Origin: Streptomyces sp. NBC_00335
GTDB lineage: Bacteria; Actinomycetota; Actinomycetes; Streptomycetales; Streptomycetaceae
NCBI RefSeq assembly: GCF_036127095.1
Contig: NZ_CP108006.1
Location: 4,448,501 to 4,512,500 of the forward strand
Reading direction: 5' to 3'
Length of the DNA: 64,000 nucleotides
Each line of letters starts with the position of its first letter. Positions within the stretch are counted from its first letter, which is position 1. The position numbers were made by a program, and so were the translations under genes. Under the pieces are notes generated by a model. That model saw nothing but the letters and a program-made list of their open reading frames with translations, was not told the DNA's origin and ran no database searches. Below are positions 61,157 through 64,000 of this stretch, piece after piece.

Positions 61157-62977
61157 GTGAACTTCACGCGCTGGAGCGCCCGGTTCCCCGGAACGCAGCG
61201 TCGCGCCGCCGCCCGGTCCGAACACGCCGCCGCCCAGGCCAAACGGGGCGAGGGCTCGGTCCCGGCCGCCCGCGGCGCCGCCGGCCATTCCGCGACAGGC
61301 CAGGACGGCTGCCCCGCCGACCCCACGGTCCGCGGCACCGGTTCCGTCCCCGGCACCGGCTGCGCGCCGGCCGCCGCCGACGGTACGGCGACGCCCGCAC
61401 CCTCCCTCGACGAGCTCTCCGTACGCGACGTCCTCGACCGCCTCCCGGCCCTCGTCGCCCTCGTGCACGGCCCCGAGCACCGCGTCGCCTACGTCAACGA
61501 CGCCTACACCGCCGGCTTCGGCGCCCGCGCCCCCGGCTCCCCGGCGCACCTGGCCCTCCCCGAGCTGGGCGAGCTCGGACTGCTCCCGCTCCTCGACCAG
61601 GTCCAGCGCAGCGGCAAGCCCCGTACGGCCAAGAACCGCACCGCACCCGGCGGCACCAGCTCGTACACGGTCACCTGCACCCCGATCGAGTTCCCCAAGA
61701 CCAAGGCCGACGCCGACGGGTCCCACGCGCGCACCCACACCCACACCGGCTCCGACGGCGAAGCGGAAGCCCACACCGGCACCGGCGTCCTGATCCACCT
61801 CGCCGACGTCACCGACCACGCCGAGGCCGTCGAACGGCTGCGCGCCAGCGAGCGCCGCCAGCGCGAGGCCGCCGTCACCCTCCAGCGCTCCCTGCTCCCC
61901 CAGGAGCTCGAACAGCCCGACGACCTGCGCGTCGCCGCCACCTACCAGCCCGGCGGCACCGAAGCCGCCGTCGGCGGCGACTGGTACGACGTCATCACCC
62001 TCGGCGCCGGCCGCACGGCGCTCGTCATCGGCGACGTCATGGGCCGCGGCGTCCGCGCCGCCGCCGTCATGGGCCAGCTCCGCACCGCGGTCCGCGCGTA
62101 CGCCCGCCTCGACCTGCCGCCGCACGAGGTCCTGCAGCTCCTCGACGGACTGGCCGCCGAGATCGACGCCAGCCAGATCGCCACCTGCGTCTACGCCGTC
62201 CACGACCCCAACGAGGGCCTGCTCGCGTACGCCTCCGCCGGACACCTCCCGATCCTCGTCCGCGACGAGGACGGCACCGTCCGCCGCGCCGCCGACCCCA
62301 CCGGCCCGCCGCTCGGCACCGGTGGCTGGCTGCACACCTCGGGCACGATCGCGCTGGGCCCCGGCTCCACCGCCGTCCTCTATACAGACGGCCTGGTCGA
62401 GCGCCGCGGCGAGGACATCGACGAAGGCGTCGCCGCTCTGGAACGCGCCTTCTCCGGCGCCCAGGGCAGCCCGGCCGTCATCTGCGACCGCCTGATGCGC
62501 GCCCTCGGGGTCGACGCCGACCACGACGACGACGTCGCCGTGATGGTCCTCCAGCAGCCCGCCCGCACCGGCGCCGACGCCGAGCTCTTCCACAACGCCG
62601 CCCTCGAACTCCTCGGCGGCATCGAGGCCGCCCCGCGCGCCCGCGCCTTCGCCCAGGGCGTCCTCGCCTCCTGGCGCTTCCCGGTGGAGCTCTGCGACCT
62701 CGGAGTCCTGGCCGCGAGCGAACTCGTCGCGAACTCCCTCCAGCACGGCACCCCGCCCATGCGCCTGCGCCTGCGCCGCACCGACCGCCGGCTGATCATC
62801 GAAGTCACCGACGGGGACGACCACCTCCCGCGCCGCCGCCGCGCCGAACCGGCCGACGAGACCGGCCGCGGCATCTCCATCGTCGCCACCATCGCCTCGG
62901 CCTGGGGCTCCCGCCGCACCCCGGGCGGCGGCAAGGCCGTCTGGTGCGAGTTCGCCCTCCCCGACAAGACCCCGTAG
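61157..62977 (+). CDS. PAS-PP2C-HATPase signalling protein (SpoIIE/Rsb-type)
   Basis: A 606-residue regulator. After an Ala/Arg-rich N-terminus, a PAS-like domain (about 95-225) carries VHGPEHRVAYVNDAY. A PP2C/SpoIIE phosphatase domain (about 235-460) carries GGDWYDVI, IGDVMGRGV, YTDGLVERR and HDDDVAVMVLQ. A C-terminal HATPase_c kinase-like domain (about 480-600) carries ELVANSLQHG and GRGISIV. Both partner-switching activities are thus in one protein. GTG 61157 or TTG 61148 is the start. A strong terminator follows. Confidence 0.9.
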   Translation: MNFTRWSARFPGTQRRAAARSEHAAAQAKRGEGSVPAARGAAGHSATGQDGCPADPTVRGTGSVPGTGCAPAAADGTATPAPSLDELSVRDVLDRLPALVALVHGPEHRVAYVNDAYTAGFGARAPGSPAHLALPELGELGLLPLLDQVQRSGKPRTAKNRTAPGGTSSYTVTCTPIEFPKTKADADGSHARTHTHTGSDGEAEAHTGTGVLIHLADVTDHAEAVERLRASERRQREAAVTLQRSLLPQELEQPDDLRVAATYQPGGTEAAVGGDWYDVITLGAGRTALVIGDVMGRGVRAAAVMGQLRTAVRAYARLDLPPHEVLQLLDGLAAEIDASQIATCVYAVHDPNEGLLAYASAGHLPILVRDEDGTVRRAADPTGPPLGTGGWLHTSGTIALGPGSTAVLYTDGLVERRGEDIDEGVAALERAFSGAQGSPAVICDRLMRALGVDADHDDDVAVMVLQQPARTGADAELFHNAALELLGGIEAAPRARAFAQGVLASWRFPVELCDLGVLAASELVANSLQHGTPPMRLRLRRTDRRLIIEVTDGDDHLPRRRRAEPADETGRGISIVATIASAWGSRRTPGGGKAVWCEFALPDKTP

Positions 62978-62983
62978 CCGCAC

Positions 62984-63023
62984 ACGCAGAAGGCCCCGGT
63001 CCACGGACCGGGGCCTTCTGCGT
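62984..63023. terminator. Bidirectional terminator between signalling protein and MFS genes
   Basis: A perfect 19-bp arm pair, acgcagaaggccccggtcc (62984-63002) with ggaccggggccttctgcgt (63005-63023), lies between convergent genes. Confidence 0.92.
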
Positions 63024-63036
63024 TCCACCTCTACCT

Positions 63037-64000
63037 CTACGCGGGCACGCGCTCGGCGTCCTGCACCCGCTTCACCACGACGGTGCTTCCGGCCAGCGAC
63101 GGGTTGTCCTGCACCGGCGTCAGCTGCTTGCCGAGCCGCAGCGCCAGCCCGGCGATGCCGAGCGAGACCAGGACGAAGATCCCGATGTAGAGCATCGGCA
63201 CACCCGCGGCCAGCGGCACGCCGAGCGGCCCGAGCGCCAGCGCCAGCTGCTTGACCAGTGCGAAGGCCGAGTTGTACTGGCCCACGGACCCCTCCGGCGC
63301 CAGATCGGCCACCAGCGGCGCCAGCGTCGGCGACAGCATGGCCTCGCCGATCCCGAAGAGGGCGTACGTGGTCACGAACGCGGCGGCGGCCATGACCGCG
63401 CTGCCGTGCCCCAGCCCGGAGAACGCGGCGATGATCCACGCCACGGTCCACAGCAGACCGACGAGCGCGATCACGCGGGACCGGCGGTGGTTCTCCACCA
63501 GCCGCAACACGACGAACTGGGCGAGCACGATCGCACCGGTGTTGGCGGCGAGCGCGAAACCGAGGGTGGACGGGGAGATCCCGGCGGCCTCGGTACCGAA
63601 GGCGGCGAGACCCGACTCGAACTGTCCGTAACAGGCGAAGAACAGAACGAACCCGAGCACGCAGAACTGCACCATCGCCTTGTGCTCCATCAGCCGCTTC
63701 CAGCCGCTGCCCGCCTGGGCGGCGTTCTTGGCCAGGGCGGTGCTGATGGCCGGCACCTGAGGCATCCGCACGGTGGCGATGACCCCGGCCAGCACCAGGA
63801 ACATCACGGCCTCGATGCTGAAGAGCAGGGTGAAGCTGCCGGGACGGCTCTCGTCGACGATGAGCCCGCCGATCAGACCGCCGATGCCCAGACCCAGGTT
63901 CTGCATGAAGAACTGGAGGGCGAAGGCACGGGTCCGGGTGGACGGGGTGGAGCACCGCACGATCATCGTGGCCAGCGCCGGCTGCATGACGGCTTGGCCG
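63037..64000 (-). CDS. MFS transporter (partial, N-terminus outside window)
   Basis: The visible 317 residues hold about eight membrane segments of a major facilitator superfamily carrier and end VVVKRVQDAERVPA. The frame stays open to the window edge, so the start lies beyond 64000. MQPALATMIVRCSTPSTRTRAF resembles the middle of the N-terminal half of drug-efflux-like MFS proteins. Substrate unknown. The order atrA-ndh-PP2C-MFS is the conserved Streptomyces arrangement as I recall it. Confidence 0.85.
   Translation of the reverse strand, partial: GQAVMQPALATMIVRCSTPSTRTRAFALQFFMQNLGLGIGGLIGGLIVDESRPGSFTLLFSIEAVMFLVLAGVIATVRMPQVPAISTALAKNAAQAGSGWKRLMEHKAMVQFCVLGFVLFFACYGQFESGLAAFGTEAAGISPSTLGFALAANTGAIVLAQFVVLRLVENHRRSRVIALVGLLWTVAWIIAAFSGLGHGSAVMAAAAFVTTYALFGIGEAMLSPTLAPLVADLAPEGSVGQYNSAFALVKQLALALGPLGVPLAAGVPMLYIGIFVLVSLGIAGLALRLGKQLTPVQDNPSLAGSTVVVKRVQDAERVPA

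Noticed and set aside
61028..63955. A 975-codon minus-strand frame opposite the PAS-PP2C gene.
   Set aside because: Shadow frame; the PP2C and HATPase motifs are on the plus strand and a perfect terminator lies inside the frame.

Overview
The window is a high-GC actinobacterial chromosome segment, almost certainly Streptomyces. Evidence: dense GC-rich coding on both strands, GTG/TTG starts, bldC, an atrA-like TetR gene, a valine dehydrogenase gene, and a gene order that, from memory, follows the S. coelicolor purF-purM-vdh-bldC ... atrA-ndh-MFS core region. Names rest on reading the protein sequences; no database search was run.

Left chromosomal arm (1-20,977). In order: the tail of purF, purM, a DUF3073 gene, vdh, an unknown gene, bldC, tRNA-Asp, hrpA, a thioredoxin-like/CcdA thiol-redox pair, a tRNA cluster (Glu, Asp, Phe), a small metallopeptidase, two overlapping crcB fluoride-channel genes, a lipoprotein, a DEAD-box helicase with an RGG-repeat tail, a secreted FG-GAP protein, and tRNA-Lys.

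Integrated element (20,978-44,043). A 51-bp perfect direct repeat of the tRNA-Lys(TTT) 3' end flanks about 23 kb. The left end has a tyrosine integrase, HTH regulators, an excisionase-like protein, a primase-polymerase and a helicase-like ATPase. These are followed by iteron-like repeats (possible origin) and a GntR repressor with phased repeats in its promoter. No FtsK/TraB-type transfer gene is visible, so the element is either non-self-transmissible or a satellite. The rest is cargo: a DUF4365 nuclease-like membrane protein, a nucleotide-sugar-type epimerase, an XRE/TPR regulator, and a cassette of small proteins, two radical SAM enzymes and an Fe/2OG-type oxygenase. Next to these lies an archaeal-type aspartyl-tRNA synthetase behind what looks like a T-box riboswitch, a NUDIX hydrolase, a NotI-like restriction-modification pair, and a protein with five zinc-ribbon repeats fused to a GIY-YIG nuclease.

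Right chromosomal arm (44,044-64,000). It begins with the displaced native tRNA-Lys terminator and initiator tRNA-fMet. Then come a membrane PP2C phosphatase, an M23 peptidase, a PrsW-type protease, trmB, lhgO, a TPR regulator, an asparagine-synthetase-like protein, an ECF sigma factor with a fused zinc-finger/membrane/secreted tail, atrA, a type II NADH dehydrogenase, a PAS-PP2C-HATPase signalling protein, and the 3' part of an MFS transporter gene.

The most unusual content is the T-box-controlled second aspartyl-tRNA synthetase beside a two-radical-SAM plus oxygenase cassette. This could be a biosynthetic or toxin system carrying its own inducible immunity.
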